This document shows, in pieces, positions 8,484 through 16,463 of a stretch of 64,000 nucleotides of DNA (position 1 is its first letter; each line of letters begins with the position of its first letter). Source of the stretch: Gordonia rhizosphera NBRC 16068 (GTDB lineage: Bacteria; Actinomycetota; Actinomycetes; Mycobacteriales; Mycobacteriaceae); the NCBI RefSeq assembly GCF_000298195.1, contig NZ_BAHC01000118.1, positions 1 through 64,000 of the forward strand, in the 5' to 3' direction. The notes under the pieces are model-generated. The model saw nothing but the letters and a program-made list of their open reading frames with translations. It was not told where the DNA came from and did no database searches. Position numbers and translations under genes: made by a program.

Positions 8484-8866
8484 CAGAAACTCACCACCGC
8501 GTCGGCGGTGATCGCGAGGTCGTTGAACGCGGCCCCCCCGATCATCGTGACATCGTCTATCAGGTCGTCGAGTGTCAGGTCGTTGAGGTCCAGGGAGGGC
8601 TGGCACACCAGGAGCCGGACATCGAGTCCGGTGGCCTGGTCGATGAAATACGAAAGTGGTTGGCCGCGGTCTCCTTTGGGGCCGATTTTGTCGATGACAT
8701 CGCGCTGGAGCAAGGTCGGCCCGTACATGGTGAAGTAGATCATCACCTCGGCGTCCATCGCCGCCGCCGAGGCGGCCAGGAAGAACGGCGTGGCGCAGCG
8801 ACCGGGGTCGTTGACCCCGTGGGTCTGAACGTAGAGAACCTTCGACTCGCCCTCACCGGTCCACAT
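8483..8866 (-). CDS. DsrE-family sulfurtransferase
   Basis: This 127-residue protein has the DsrE/DsrF fold signature: an N-terminal beta strand KVLYVQTHGVNDP, a pair of helices, then LLVCQPSLDL with a cysteine (about residue 87) at the place where sulfur-carrying DsrE proteins have their persulfide-forming cysteine. Together with TusA upstream it should relay sulfane sulfur to the sHdr complex, as DsrE3-TusA pairs do in other sulfur oxidisers. The subfamily (DsrE3A, B or C) cannot be fixed by eye. It sits four bases downstream of tusA. Confidence 0.78.
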   Translation of the reverse strand: MWTGEGESKVLYVQTHGVNDPGRCATPFFLAASAAAMDAEVMIYFTMYGPTLLQRDVIDKIGPKGDRGQPLSYFIDQATGLDVRLLVCQPSLDLNDLTLDDLIDDVTMIGGAAFNDLAITADAVVSF

Positions 8867-8870
8867 CGGC

Positions 8871-9095
8871 TCAGCCCGCCTTACGGATCAGAACATGGAA
8901 GACGTCGCCATCCTTGGTGATGCCGACCAGTTCGTTACCGGTCCGCCTTGACCAGGCGTTCATGTCGGGTTCGACGCCGGGATCTGTCGCCAGTAACTCC
9001 AGCATCGATCCCGGCGGCAACTTCTTGATCGCCTGGGCTGTCTTGACGACCGGCAACGGGCAGTTCAACCCAATGCAATCGAGGACTTCTGTCAC
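8871..9095 (-). CDS. tusA: TusA-family sulfur carrier protein
   Basis: A 74-residue TusA protein with the diagnostic CPxP motif (LDCIGLNCPLPVVKT), whose first CPxP cysteine carries a persulfide. I choose the GTG at 9095 because it gives the canonical family length and is preceded by a G-rich ribosome site (GGATGGGGG). The longer in-frame ATG at 9152 would add 19 residues unlike the family. It is the first gene of the leftward operon, which fits a role as the entry point of sulfur into the pathway. Confidence 0.85.
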   Translation of the reverse strand: MTEVLDCIGLNCPLPVVKTAQAIKKLPPGSMLELLATDPGVEPDMNAWSRRTGNELVGITKDGDVFHVLIRKAG

Positions 9096-9200
9096 GTGTG
9101 ACCCCCATCCAAAAAGTGATGCGAATGTGAACCAGGTCCCATCTGTATGCAAAGATTCTCATATAGTATGGCTCTCGTCAAGCACGAACGGACCCGATCG
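9096..9200. promoter_or_regulatory. Divergent promoter region of the two sulfur operons
   Basis: This 105-base segment separates leftward tusA from the rightward operon and must hold both promoters. It is markedly AT-rich for this genome. On the plus strand CATATAGT (about 9160-9167) is a plausible -10 element, which would place transcription start just downstream and argues for translation of the rightward gene from 9201. No clear operator palindrome was found by eye. Confidence 0.45.
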
Positions 9201-9593
9201 ATGACGATGTCCAACCTGCGATGCGATATGTGTGATCGACTGCTACCTGGGCTTATCCCCGGCACCGGGGACATGCCGGGATCAGGCGTGCGTTTCTCGT
9301 ACCATCCCGGCGATCCCGGGATGCGCGACGATTCCGGCTTGCTGTGCAGCGAGTGCTGGTCAGCGTGGACCGGCGGGCTCGGCGAGCCGACGCCCCGTGT
9401 CTGCGCGGTGTGCCGGACACCGGTGGCGCGTACCTCGAGCCTGTTCGTCTCCAGGATCGATGACCGCCAGACCTGGCAGTTCTGCGCCCCACACGCCGCC
9501 GAACTGCTGAACCGCCTACGCACCGTCGAACCGAAGTTCGACCCTGCGTCCTTTCGGCTTCCGCTGGACCGATCCGAGAAAAGGAGCTTGTGA
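9201..9593 (+). CDS. Cysteine-rich putative zinc-binding protein
   Basis: A roughly 130-residue soluble protein of a family I do not recognise. It carries CxxC pairs CDMC, CSEC and CAVC and a final CAPH, together able to bind two zinc ions or a redox metal centre, as in zinc ribbons. It is the first gene of the rightward (Soe-like) operon, divergent from tusA, so it could be a metal-thiol regulator or a chaperone for the pathway; this is inference from position only. The start is uncertain (ATG 9201 or 9207; an upstream ATG at 9168 lies too close to the predicted -10). Its stop overlaps the next start (TGATG). Confidence 0.6.
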   Translation: MTMSNLRCDMCDRLLPGLIPGTGDMPGSGVRFSYHPGDPGMRDDSGLLCSECWSAWTGGLGEPTPRVCAVCRTPVARTSSLFVSRIDDRQTWQFCAPHAAELLNRLRTVEPKFDPASFRLPLDRSEKRSL

Positions 9594-9925
9594 TGAATGA
9601 ATCCGCCGCTGCCAGCACAGCGGTGCCGACCGACCGGATTCTGGAGGCACTGTCCGACGTCGTCGACCCGGAGATCGGCATCAACATCGTCGATCTCGGC
9701 CTCGTCTACGGGATAAGCATGGAGGGGGACGTCGCGATTCTCGACATGACCCTCACCTCGCCGGCCTGCCCGCTGACCGACGTCATCGAGGGCCAGGTCT
9801 TCGCGGTGCTCGACGGCCTGGTCGCCGACCACACCATCAACTGGGTGTGGGTGCCGCCATGGTCACCGGACAAGCTCACCGAATCCGGCCGAGAGCAGGC
9901 CCGCGCGATCGGTCTGCGGATATGA
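9593..9925 (+). CDS. DUF59/MIP18-family iron-sulfur assembly protein
   Basis: A 110-residue DUF59 (PaaD/SufT/MIP18) protein with the family core VVDPEIGINIVDLGLVYG and TSPACPLTD, the conserved cysteine being the one implicated in cluster transfer. The ribosome site AAAAGGAG precedes ATG 9593. Within an operon encoding multi-cluster redox enzymes and an Mrp ATPase that carries its own DUF59 domain, it probably helps load [4Fe-4S] clusters into the SoeB-like subunit. The stop overlaps the next ATG (ATGA). Confidence 0.8.
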   Translation: MNESAAASTAVPTDRILEALSDVVDPEIGINIVDLGLVYGISMEGDVAILDMTLTSPACPLTDVIEGQVFAVLDGLVADHTINWVWVPPWSPDKLTESGREQARAIGLRI

Positions 9926-11460
9926 GGTATGGATTCGCGATCGATCAGCGCACCTGCATCGGGTGTCATGCCTGTACCGTTGCGTGCAAGACCGAGCACG
10001 AGGTGCCGGTGGGTCAGTTCCGGACCTGGGTGAAATATGTCGACCAGGGCATATTTCCGAACAACACCCGGGATTTCGGGGTGATGCGCTGTAACCACTG
10101 CACCGATGCGCCGTGCGTGGCGATCTGCCCGACCAAGGCGTTGTTCAAGCGCGAGGACGGCATCGTCGATTTCGATCGGGACCGGTGCATCGGCTGCAAG
10201 AGTTGCATGCAGGGCTGCCCGTACGACGCGATCTACATCGACGACGACACCCACACCGCCGCCAAGTGCAACTTCTGCGCGCACCGCGTCGACAACAACA
10301 TGGAGCCGGCGTGCGTGGTGGTCTGCCCGACTCATTCGATCTGGGTCGGCGACCTCGACGACCCGACCAGCGGTATCTCCGAACTGATCAACACCAACCC
10401 CGTCACCGTCCGGGCCCCCGAGCAGAACACCGGTCCGAACGTCTTCTATCTGGGCGCGGACCGGGCCGTACTCAATCCCCTCGCGGCCCCGGTGGATTCC
10501 AACTACATGTTCTCCACCCCCGATCCGCACCGCCTCGAGGTCGCCGCTGATCTGGCATCCGACCCGATCAGCCATGCCCGCACCACGATGAACACCGCCC
10601 ATCCGAGACCGTGGGGCTGGCGGGTCACCACCTATCTGTGGGCCAAGGGTCTCGGTGGCGGGGCGTTGGTCGTCGCCGCCCTCGCGGTGCTGCTGGGGAT
10701 CGACCTCGGTGTGCTGACCACCATCGTCGCGCCCGCCCTCGGGGTGGTCGGCACGGCGGCGACCGGCGGCCTGCTCATCTGGGACCTCAAGCGTCCGGAG
10801 CGGTTCCACTACCTGCTGATCAAGTCGAACTTCCGTTCGTGGCTGGTGCTCGGTGCCTACGCGTTGGCATCCTTCGCGGCGGTGTCGGGGATCTGGCTGC
10901 TGTTCGGGATCGGGGTGGAATCGGGACTCATCGAGTACTCCGACACCGCTTTCACCGTCCTCGCGTGGCTGGCGTTGCCGACCGGGGCGATGGTCGCCGG
11001 CTACACGGCCTTCCTGTTCGGTCAGGCCGAGGGCCGCGATCTGTGGCAGTCGCCGCTGCTGCTGTGGCACCTGCTGGTGCAGGCGGTCATGGTCGGCGCC
11101 GGTGCGCTCGCGATCGCCGCCGTCTTCGCCGACACCTCGGCCACCGGGATCCGGCTGATCGGTGCGGCCCTGACGATCGCCACCATCGCGCATCTGCTGA
11201 TGCTGCTCGGTGAGTACAGCGGCAGACATGCCACCGCCGGGGCGGCTGCGGCCGCGCACATGATCACCCACGGCCGGTACGCCCTGTCGTTCTGGGGCGG
11301 CGCCGTCGTCCTGGCGGTGATCGGCGGCGCGGTCGCGGCCACCGGGTGGGCGACCGAGACGGTGTGGCTCCTCGGCCTCGCCGGTGTGGCAGTGCAGATC
11401 GCCCTGCTGGTCTACGAGTCCGTCTTCGTCCGCGCCGGGCAGGACGTTCCGCTCTCGTGA
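9922..11460 (+). CDS. Fused 4x[4Fe-4S] ferredoxin / NrfD-type membrane subunit (SoeB-SoeC-like)
   Basis: A 512-residue protein in two parts. Residues 1-200 are a DmsB/SoeB-type ferredoxin with four cysteine clusters (CIGCHACTVAC, CNHCTDAPCVAIC, CIGCKSCMQGC, CNFC...CVVVC). From about residue 235 to the end lie eight or so hydrophobic segments typical of NrfD/DmsC-like quinone-linked membrane anchors. These are normally two separate proteins (SoeB and SoeC, or DmsB and DmsC). The fusion would carry electrons from the molybdoenzyme to membrane quinone. No Tat or Sec signal precedes the ferredoxin part, consistent with a cytoplasmic face. Confidence 0.85.
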   Translation: MRYGFAIDQRTCIGCHACTVACKTEHEVPVGQFRTWVKYVDQGIFPNNTRDFGVMRCNHCTDAPCVAICPTKALFKREDGIVDFDRDRCIGCKSCMQGCPYDAIYIDDDTHTAAKCNFCAHRVDNNMEPACVVVCPTHSIWVGDLDDPTSGISELINTNPVTVRAPEQNTGPNVFYLGADRAVLNPLAAPVDSNYMFSTPDPHRLEVAADLASDPISHARTTMNTAHPRPWGWRVTTYLWAKGLGGGALVVAALAVLLGIDLGVLTTIVAPALGVVGTAATGGLLIWDLKRPERFHYLLIKSNFRSWLVLGAYALASFAAVSGIWLLFGIGVESGLIEYSDTAFTVLAWLALPTGAMVAGYTAFLFGQAEGRDLWQSPLLLWHLLVQAVMVGAGALAIAAVFADTSATGIRLIGAALTIATIAHLLMLLGEYSGRHATAGAAAAAHMITHGRYALSFWGGAVVLAVIGGAVAATGWATETVWLLGLAGVAVQIALLVYESVFVRAGQDVPLS

Positions 11461-11521
11461 TGTGCCCACCATCCCTCACACGGTGCGCTCACCCACCGTC
11501 CCACCCCCAGGAGGTACCCCT

Positions 11522-14383
11522 GTGACCGACATCGCCGACGAGACACATCCGGCCGAGAAGCTACCCGGGTCCCGCACGCACGAACAGCTGCGCAATTTCC
11601 CGCCGGTCTCGCAGTGGGACAACCACGTCGAGTACGACGCCAAGGCGCACCCGCGCAAGGTGCCGCACAGCTACATGCTGGTCCCGACGACCTGCTTCAA
11701 CTGCGAGTCGGCATGTGGCCTGCTGGCCTACGTCGACAAGGACGACCTGTCGATCCGCAAGGTCGAGGGCAACCCGGCACATCCCGGTTCCCGGGGACGC
11801 AACTGCGCGAAGGGTCCCGCCACGATCAACCAGATCAACGATCCGGAACGGATCCTGCACCCGCTGCGCCGTACCGGTGCGCGCGGCGAAGGCAAGTGGG
11901 AGCAGATCAGCTGGGACGAGGCGCTCGACGACGTCGCCGGTCGAATCCGGCAGGCCATCGTCGAGGGCCGCACCAACGAGGTCATGTACCACGTCGGCCG
12001 GCCGGGCGAGGACGGGTTCGCCGAGCGGATGCTGCAGGCGTGGGGTGTCGACGGGCACAACAGCCACACCAACGTGTGCTCGGCCGGGGCCCGGCTGGGG
12101 ATGACGCTGTGGGCCGGCTACGACCGGCCGTCGCCGGACCACGCGAACGCCAAGGTGATCCTGCTGCTGTCCAGCCACCTCGAGACCGGCCACTACTTCA
12201 ACCCGCACGCCCAGCGGATCATGGAGGGCAAACAGGCCGGCGCCAAACTCATCGTGATGGACCCGCGGATGTCCAACACCGCTTCGCATTCCGACGTCTG
12301 GATCGCGCCGTGGCCCGGCAGCGAGGCCGCGATTCTGCTGGCCATCGCCTCCTACCTGCTGCGCACCCGCGCCATCGACGTCGACTTCGTGCGCCGCTGG
12401 TTCAACTGGGACAACTATCTGGAGAACCGCCACCCCACCGCAGCCAGAACATTCGACGCCTTCCTCGACGCACTGGAAGCCGACTACGCGCAGTACACCT
12501 TCGAGTTCGCAGCACAGGAGGCGCAGGTCCCGGTCGAGCGCATCGAGGAAACCGCACGGCTCGTCGCCGAGTGCGATCATCGGCTGTCCGCCCACGTCTG
12601 GCGGTCCGCGGCGGCCGGCAACCTCGGTGGGTGGCAGGTGGCGCGTGCTCTGTGGTTCGTTCTCGGGCTGACCGGATCGATCGGCACCGTCGGGGGGACC
12701 AACCCCAACGGCTGGGCCAAGTTCATCCCACACGGCCCGGAGGTGCCGGCCCATGCCGGCTGGAACGAGCTGATCTGGCCGCGCGAATATCCCTTGAGCT
12801 GCAACGAGATGTCGATTCTGTTGCCGCACTTCCTCAATGAGGGACGTGGCCGGATCGAGGTCTACTTCTCCCGGGTGTTCAATCCGATCTGGACCTATCC
12901 CGACGGGTTCACCTGGATGCAGGCGCTGACCGACACGCAACGGGTGGGGCTGCACGTCGCGCTCACCCCCACCTGGTCGGAGACCGCGGAGTTCGCCGAT
13001 CTCATCCTGCCGGTCGGCCACGCCACCGAACGCCACGACACCCAGTCCTATGAGACCCATGCCGCGAAGTGGCTCGGCTTCCGGCAGCCGGTGCGCCGGG
13101 TGGCGATGGAACGGCTCGGCGAATCGGTCGACGACACCCGGAAGGCCAATCCCGGTGAGGTGTGGGAGGAGAACGAACTCTGGTTCGAGTTGTCGTGGCG
13201 GATCGACCCCGACGGCTCGTTGGGCATTCGCCGACACTTCGAGTCGAAAGAACACCCCGGAGAGAAGGTCACCGTCGACGAGTACTACGGGTGGATCTTC
13301 GAAAACCGTGTGCCGGGTCTGCCCGAGAAGGCGGCCGCCGAAGGCATGACGCCATTGGCATACATGCGCCGATACGGTGTCGTCGAGGTCGCCGACAAGG
13401 TCTACCGGCAGGACGAACGCGAGCTCACCCCGACCGAACTCGAGGGTGCGGTGCCCGACGCCGCCGGTGTGCTGCGTAAGCCGACGACCGACGGATCGGT
13501 TCCGCCGCTGATCGGCGAGGCCGGTGCGGTCGGCGTGCAACTCTCCGACGGCAGCAAGGTCGCGGGCTGGCTCACCCCGAGCCGTAAGCTCGAGGTCTAC
13601 TCGAACACCATGCGTGACTTCGGGTGGGAGGAATACGCCACACCCGGTTACATCCGCTCCCATGTGGCCCGCGGTGAGATCGATCTCGACCGGGGCGAGT
13701 TGGTGCTGATCCCGACGTTCCGGCTACCGACACTGATCCACTCCCGATCGGCCAACGCCAAGTACCTCAACGAGCTGTCGAACTCGCACCCGTTGTGGCT
13801 CAACTCGATCGATGCGGCCCGCCACGGGGTGGCGTCGGGGGACCTGGTCCGGCTCAACACCTCGATCGGCTACCTCGTCGCCCGGGTCTGGGTCACCGAG
13901 GGCATCCGGCCCGGAGTGTGCGCGATGTCGCATCACATGGGCCGGTGGCGCCTGCACGGCAACGAGGGCAGCCGCTGGGCGCAGGGGCTGGTGGACATCA
14001 CCCATCCCGATGGCCCGGACACCCATCTGCTGCGTTACCGCGGCGGTATCGCCCCGTTCGACTCCGACGACCCGGACTCATCTCGCATCTGGTGGACCGA
14101 CCCCGGGGTCCATCAGAACCTCGCCTTCGGGGTGCAGCCCGACCCCCATTCGGGGATGCACTGCTGGCTGCAGAAGGTCCGAATGGAGAAGGCGCACCGG
14201 GGCGATCAGTACGGCGACGTCTACGTCGACACCCGGCGGTCGACGGAGGTGTACCACCAGTGGCTGGCGATGGCCCGGTCCACGCTCGGCCCCGGCGGCC
14301 GGCGCCGGCCCGAGTTCCTGATGCGCCCGGTGAAACCGCAGCGCAAGGCATTCCGGATCGGAGGTGAGGACAGTGCGCGTTGA
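11522..14383 (+). CDS. soeA: Molybdopterin oxidoreductase, SoeA-like sulfite dehydrogenase catalytic subunit
   Basis: A 953-residue member of the DMSO reductase/complex iron-sulfur molybdoenzyme family. The N-terminal [4Fe-4S] site is CFNCESAC (Cys58/61/65) with Cys95 (RGRNCAKG). Cys186 in SHTNVCSAGARLG is a candidate molybdenum ligand. A C-terminal molydopterin dinucleotide-binding region ends the protein. The GTG start at 11522 is preceded by a strong AGGAGG at 11509-11514. There is no twin-arginine signal, so the enzyme is predicted cytoplasmic like SoeABC, and unlike periplasmic Psr/Phs. Location beside sHdr makes sulfite oxidation the best guess; polysulfide or thiosulfate chemistry is not excluded. 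Confidence 0.75.
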   Translation: MTDIADETHPAEKLPGSRTHEQLRNFPPVSQWDNHVEYDAKAHPRKVPHSYMLVPTTCFNCESACGLLAYVDKDDLSIRKVEGNPAHPGSRGRNCAKGPATINQINDPERILHPLRRTGARGEGKWEQISWDEALDDVAGRIRQAIVEGRTNEVMYHVGRPGEDGFAERMLQAWGVDGHNSHTNVCSAGARLGMTLWAGYDRPSPDHANAKVILLLSSHLETGHYFNPHAQRIMEGKQAGAKLIVMDPRMSNTASHSDVWIAPWPGSEAAILLAIASYLLRTRAIDVDFVRRWFNWDNYLENRHPTAARTFDAFLDALEADYAQYTFEFAAQEAQVPVERIEETARLVAECDHRLSAHVWRSAAAGNLGGWQVARALWFVLGLTGSIGTVGGTNPNGWAKFIPHGPEVPAHAGWNELIWPREYPLSCNEMSILLPHFLNEGRGRIEVYFSRVFNPIWTYPDGFTWMQALTDTQRVGLHVALTPTWSETAEFADLILPVGHATERHDTQSYETHAAKWLGFRQPVRRVAMERLGESVDDTRKANPGEVWEENELWFELSWRIDPDGSLGIRRHFESKEHPGEKVTVDEYYGWIFENRVPGLPEKAAAEGMTPLAYMRRYGVVEVADKVYRQDERELTPTELEGAVPDAAGVLRKPTTDGSVPPLIGEAGAVGVQLSDGSKVAGWLTPSRKLEVYSNTMRDFGWEEYATPGYIRSHVARGEIDLDRGELVLIPTFRLPTLIHSRSANAKYLNELSNSHPLWLNSIDAARHGVASGDLVRLNTSIGYLVARVWVTEGIRPGVCAMSHHMGRWRLHGNEGSRWAQGLVDITHPDGPDTHLLRYRGGIAPFDSDDPDSSRIWWTDPGVHQNLAFGVQPDPHSGMHCWLQKVRMEKAHRGDQYGDVYVDTRRSTEVYHQWLAMARSTLGPGGRRRPEFLMRPVKPQRKAFRIGGEDSAR

Positions 14384-15476
14384 CCTCGAAGCAGTGCAGG
14401 CCGCGGTCGAAGCAGTACGTGATCCCGAAATCGGCAGGCCGCTGGGAGAACTCGGCATGGTCGGTCCCATCTCGATGGGCCGCGGTGGCCGGGTGAGGAT
14501 TCAGCTCCGACTGACCACGGCGGCGTGTCCGCTGGCCGACCAACTCCACGCCGCAGCCGTGGCGGCAGTCCGGGCGGTCGACGGTGTCGGCCGCGTCGAG
14601 GTCGAGATGACGACGATGCCGGCGCGCGAGCGCGCCGAACTCGCCGAACATCTCGGCCGGGTCGCCACGCCGTTGACGGGCGGGCTGGAGTCCGGCGACA
14701 CCCAGATCTATGCCGTCGCCAGCGGCAAAGGTGGTGTGGGGAAGAGCACGGTCGCCGCGAACCTCGCTGCGGCGCTTGCCGCGTCCGGGAAGCGAGTCGG
14801 TCTGCTCGACGCCGATGTGTGGGGGTACTCGATCCCGCATCTGTTCGGCGTCCGCCGCTCCCCTGTCGTCCTCGGCGAGCTGATGCTGCCGGTGCCCGCC
14901 CACGGCGTGTCGCTGATGTCGATCGGTTTCTTCGTCGACGAGGAGCAGCCCGTCGTGTGGCGGGGTCCGATGATGCACAAGGCGATGGAGCAGTTCATCA
15001 CCGACACCTACTGGGGCGACCTCGATGCGCTCTTCGTCGATCTCCCGCCCGGTACCGGCGATGCCACCTTGTCGCTGCTGGAACTGCTGCCCACTGCGAC
15101 ACTGCTTGCGGTGACCACGCCGCAGGAGACCGCACGCATGGTGGCGACCAGGGTGGCGCGGATGGCCGCCGAGATCGGACGTCCCGTTGCCGGGGTCATC
15201 GAGAACATGTCGACCGCTGAATGCGCCGAATGTCGCTCTCACACTGCGATATTCGGTACCGGGGGCGGTGCTCGGCTCGCCGCGGAGGCCGACGCACCAC
15301 TACTGGGACAGGTTCCCCTCGACATCGCGCTCCGCGATGCCGCCGACCGGGGAACGCCGGTCGTCGTCGATTCGCCCCGGGCGGCGTCGGCGCTCGAGTT
15401 GCGCCGGATCGCCGGCTCGTTGCCGAGATCGCGACGCAGCCTCGCCGGCCGATCGCTACCGCTCGCGGTCGTCTGA
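14373..15476 (+). CDS. Mrp/ApbC-type P-loop iron-sulfur cluster carrier
   Basis: A 367-residue ATPase with an N-terminal DUF59 domain (residues 1-90, containing TTAACPLADQL) and an Mrp/NBP35 P-loop domain (SGKGGVGKST, about 117-126). A CAEC cysteine pair near residue 270 is the cluster-binding CxxC of the family. GTG 14373 is chosen because GGAGGTGAGGA lies at good spacing. It overlaps soeA by eleven bases. Such proteins bind and transfer [4Fe-4S] clusters; operon membership suggests a dedicated maturation factor for the sulfur enzymes. Confidence 0.85.
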   Translation: MRVDLEAVQAAVEAVRDPEIGRPLGELGMVGPISMGRGGRVRIQLRLTTAACPLADQLHAAAVAAVRAVDGVGRVEVEMTTMPARERAELAEHLGRVATPLTGGLESGDTQIYAVASGKGGVGKSTVAANLAAALAASGKRVGLLDADVWGYSIPHLFGVRRSPVVLGELMLPVPAHGVSLMSIGFFVDEEQPVVWRGPMMHKAMEQFITDTYWGDLDALFVDLPPGTGDATLSLLELLPTATLLAVTTPQETARMVATRVARMAAEIGRPVAGVIENMSTAECAECRSHTAIFGTGGGARLAAEADAPLLGQVPLDIALRDAADRGTPVVVDSPRAASALELRRIAGSLPRSRRSLAGRSLPLAVV

Positions 15477-15478
15477 GT

Positions 15479-15669
15479 GCCATGTGACCCGGGTTCGTCC
15501 CCGGCCTGAGCGGTCGTCAGGCGGACTCGGGCTGGCCGCGGTCGACGCCATCATCCGCGCGCACGGCGGTTCGGTCTCGGTGACCTCCGGTGAGCGCACC
15601 GAGTTCGTGGTCCGGCTCCGGCCGCGTATCGCGCACGAGCAGGCGACGACGGGGCAGGCAGAAGATTGA
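15479..15669 (+). pseudogene. Remnant of a sensor histidine kinase C-terminus
   Basis: The plus-strand translation contains SSGGLGLAAVDAIIRAHGGSVSV followed by a beta-strand-like FVVRLRP and a stop: this is the G2 box and end of a histidine-kinase ATPase domain. No kinase core or start precedes it; the upstream frame is the Mrp gene. It is a decayed fragment. A second kinase remnant lies at 26010-26510. Confidence 0.5.
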
Positions 15670-15738
15670 CCGGCGTGGCAAACGAGATCACGGTGCGCAG
15701 TGACGAAATGCTCGGCGAATGCTCGGCGAATACGCCGA

Positions 15739-16458
15739 TCACAACCAGTGCGGAGGCGTGAGTTCGGCACCACCGACCAGATCGACACTGCCCCGCCCGG
15801 CCGCCCACCGAACCACTGCCGGCAGTGGACCCGCGACCACCGCCGTGTCGTGTCCTGACTCGGTTCCGACCGCCACCGGCTCCCGGCCATCGACGTGCAG
15901 CACGATCCCGGTCCCAGTGCCTTTCCGGCGCCACATCCCGATGATGTCGTCGAGCAGCGAGTCGAGCACGACGTCGGGAAAGTCGCCGAACCGGCCGCCG
16001 TTACCGAGATCGACGGCGTGGATCCAGACCTCCCGGGTGCGCATCCAAAGGGTTTCCGCGGCCGGCACCGTGCGCCCCTGTGCGGTCCGGACCTGTGCCG
16101 ACCACGCCGCATCCGGCAGGTTCCGCCACTTCTCGTCGAGACGGGCAACGGTATGGGCGAACAGGTTCCGCAACACCGCCGGGCTGAGCGTGGCGCCCTC
16201 GTCGATCTCCGCGGCGCGTTGCTGCGGCGAGGCGTACATGGGCGTCTCGACTCCGGTGGCGGCCCAGTCGAGCAACCGGCACAACGCCGCCGCGTTGTAG
16301 CCGACATGGGCGAGCAGGTGACGCCGGCCCCATCCCTGCAATGCCGACGGCGCGCCGAGGTCGGCATCGGTCAGTTCGGCGAGCCGCTGGTCGAAGTAGG
16401 CGGTGCCGCGACGGGCGATGGTCAGTCGCTCGTCGCGGTCCAGAGTGTGAAAACCCAT
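15739..16458 (-). CDS. Mycothiol-dependent maleylpyruvate isomerase
   Basis: A 239-residue protein of the DinB/mycothiol-dependent maleylpyruvate isomerase family: N-terminal helical metal-binding domain (HLLAHVGYNAAALCRLLDW) and TREVWIHAVDLG at about residue 143, where the histidines form the metal site. It converts maleylpyruvate, the gentisate ring-cleavage product, to fumarylpyruvate using mycothiol. It is the last gene of the salicylate/gentisate operon, five bases after the hydrolase gene. Mycothiol dependence supports an actinobacterial host. Confidence 0.88.
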   Translation of the reverse strand: MGFHTLDRDERLTIARRGTAYFDQRLAELTDADLGAPSALQGWGRRHLLAHVGYNAAALCRLLDWAATGVETPMYASPQQRAAEIDEGATLSPAVLRNLFAHTVARLDEKWRNLPDAAWSAQVRTAQGRTVPAAETLWMRTREVWIHAVDLGNGGRFGDFPDVVLDSLLDDIIGMWRRKGTGTGIVLHVDGREPVAVGTESGHDTAVVAGPLPAVVRWAAGRGSVDLVGGAELTPPHWL

Positions 16459-16463
16459 GTCGT

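Noticed and set aside
9706-11472. A 588-codon open frame on the minus strand
   Set aside because: Antisense to the ferredoxin/NrfD fusion and rich in Gln, Arg and Gly without family motifs.
11561-13663. A 700-codon open frame on the minus strand
   Set aside because: Antisense to the SoeA-like gene, whose motifs and ribosome site are clear. No recognisable motif on this strand.
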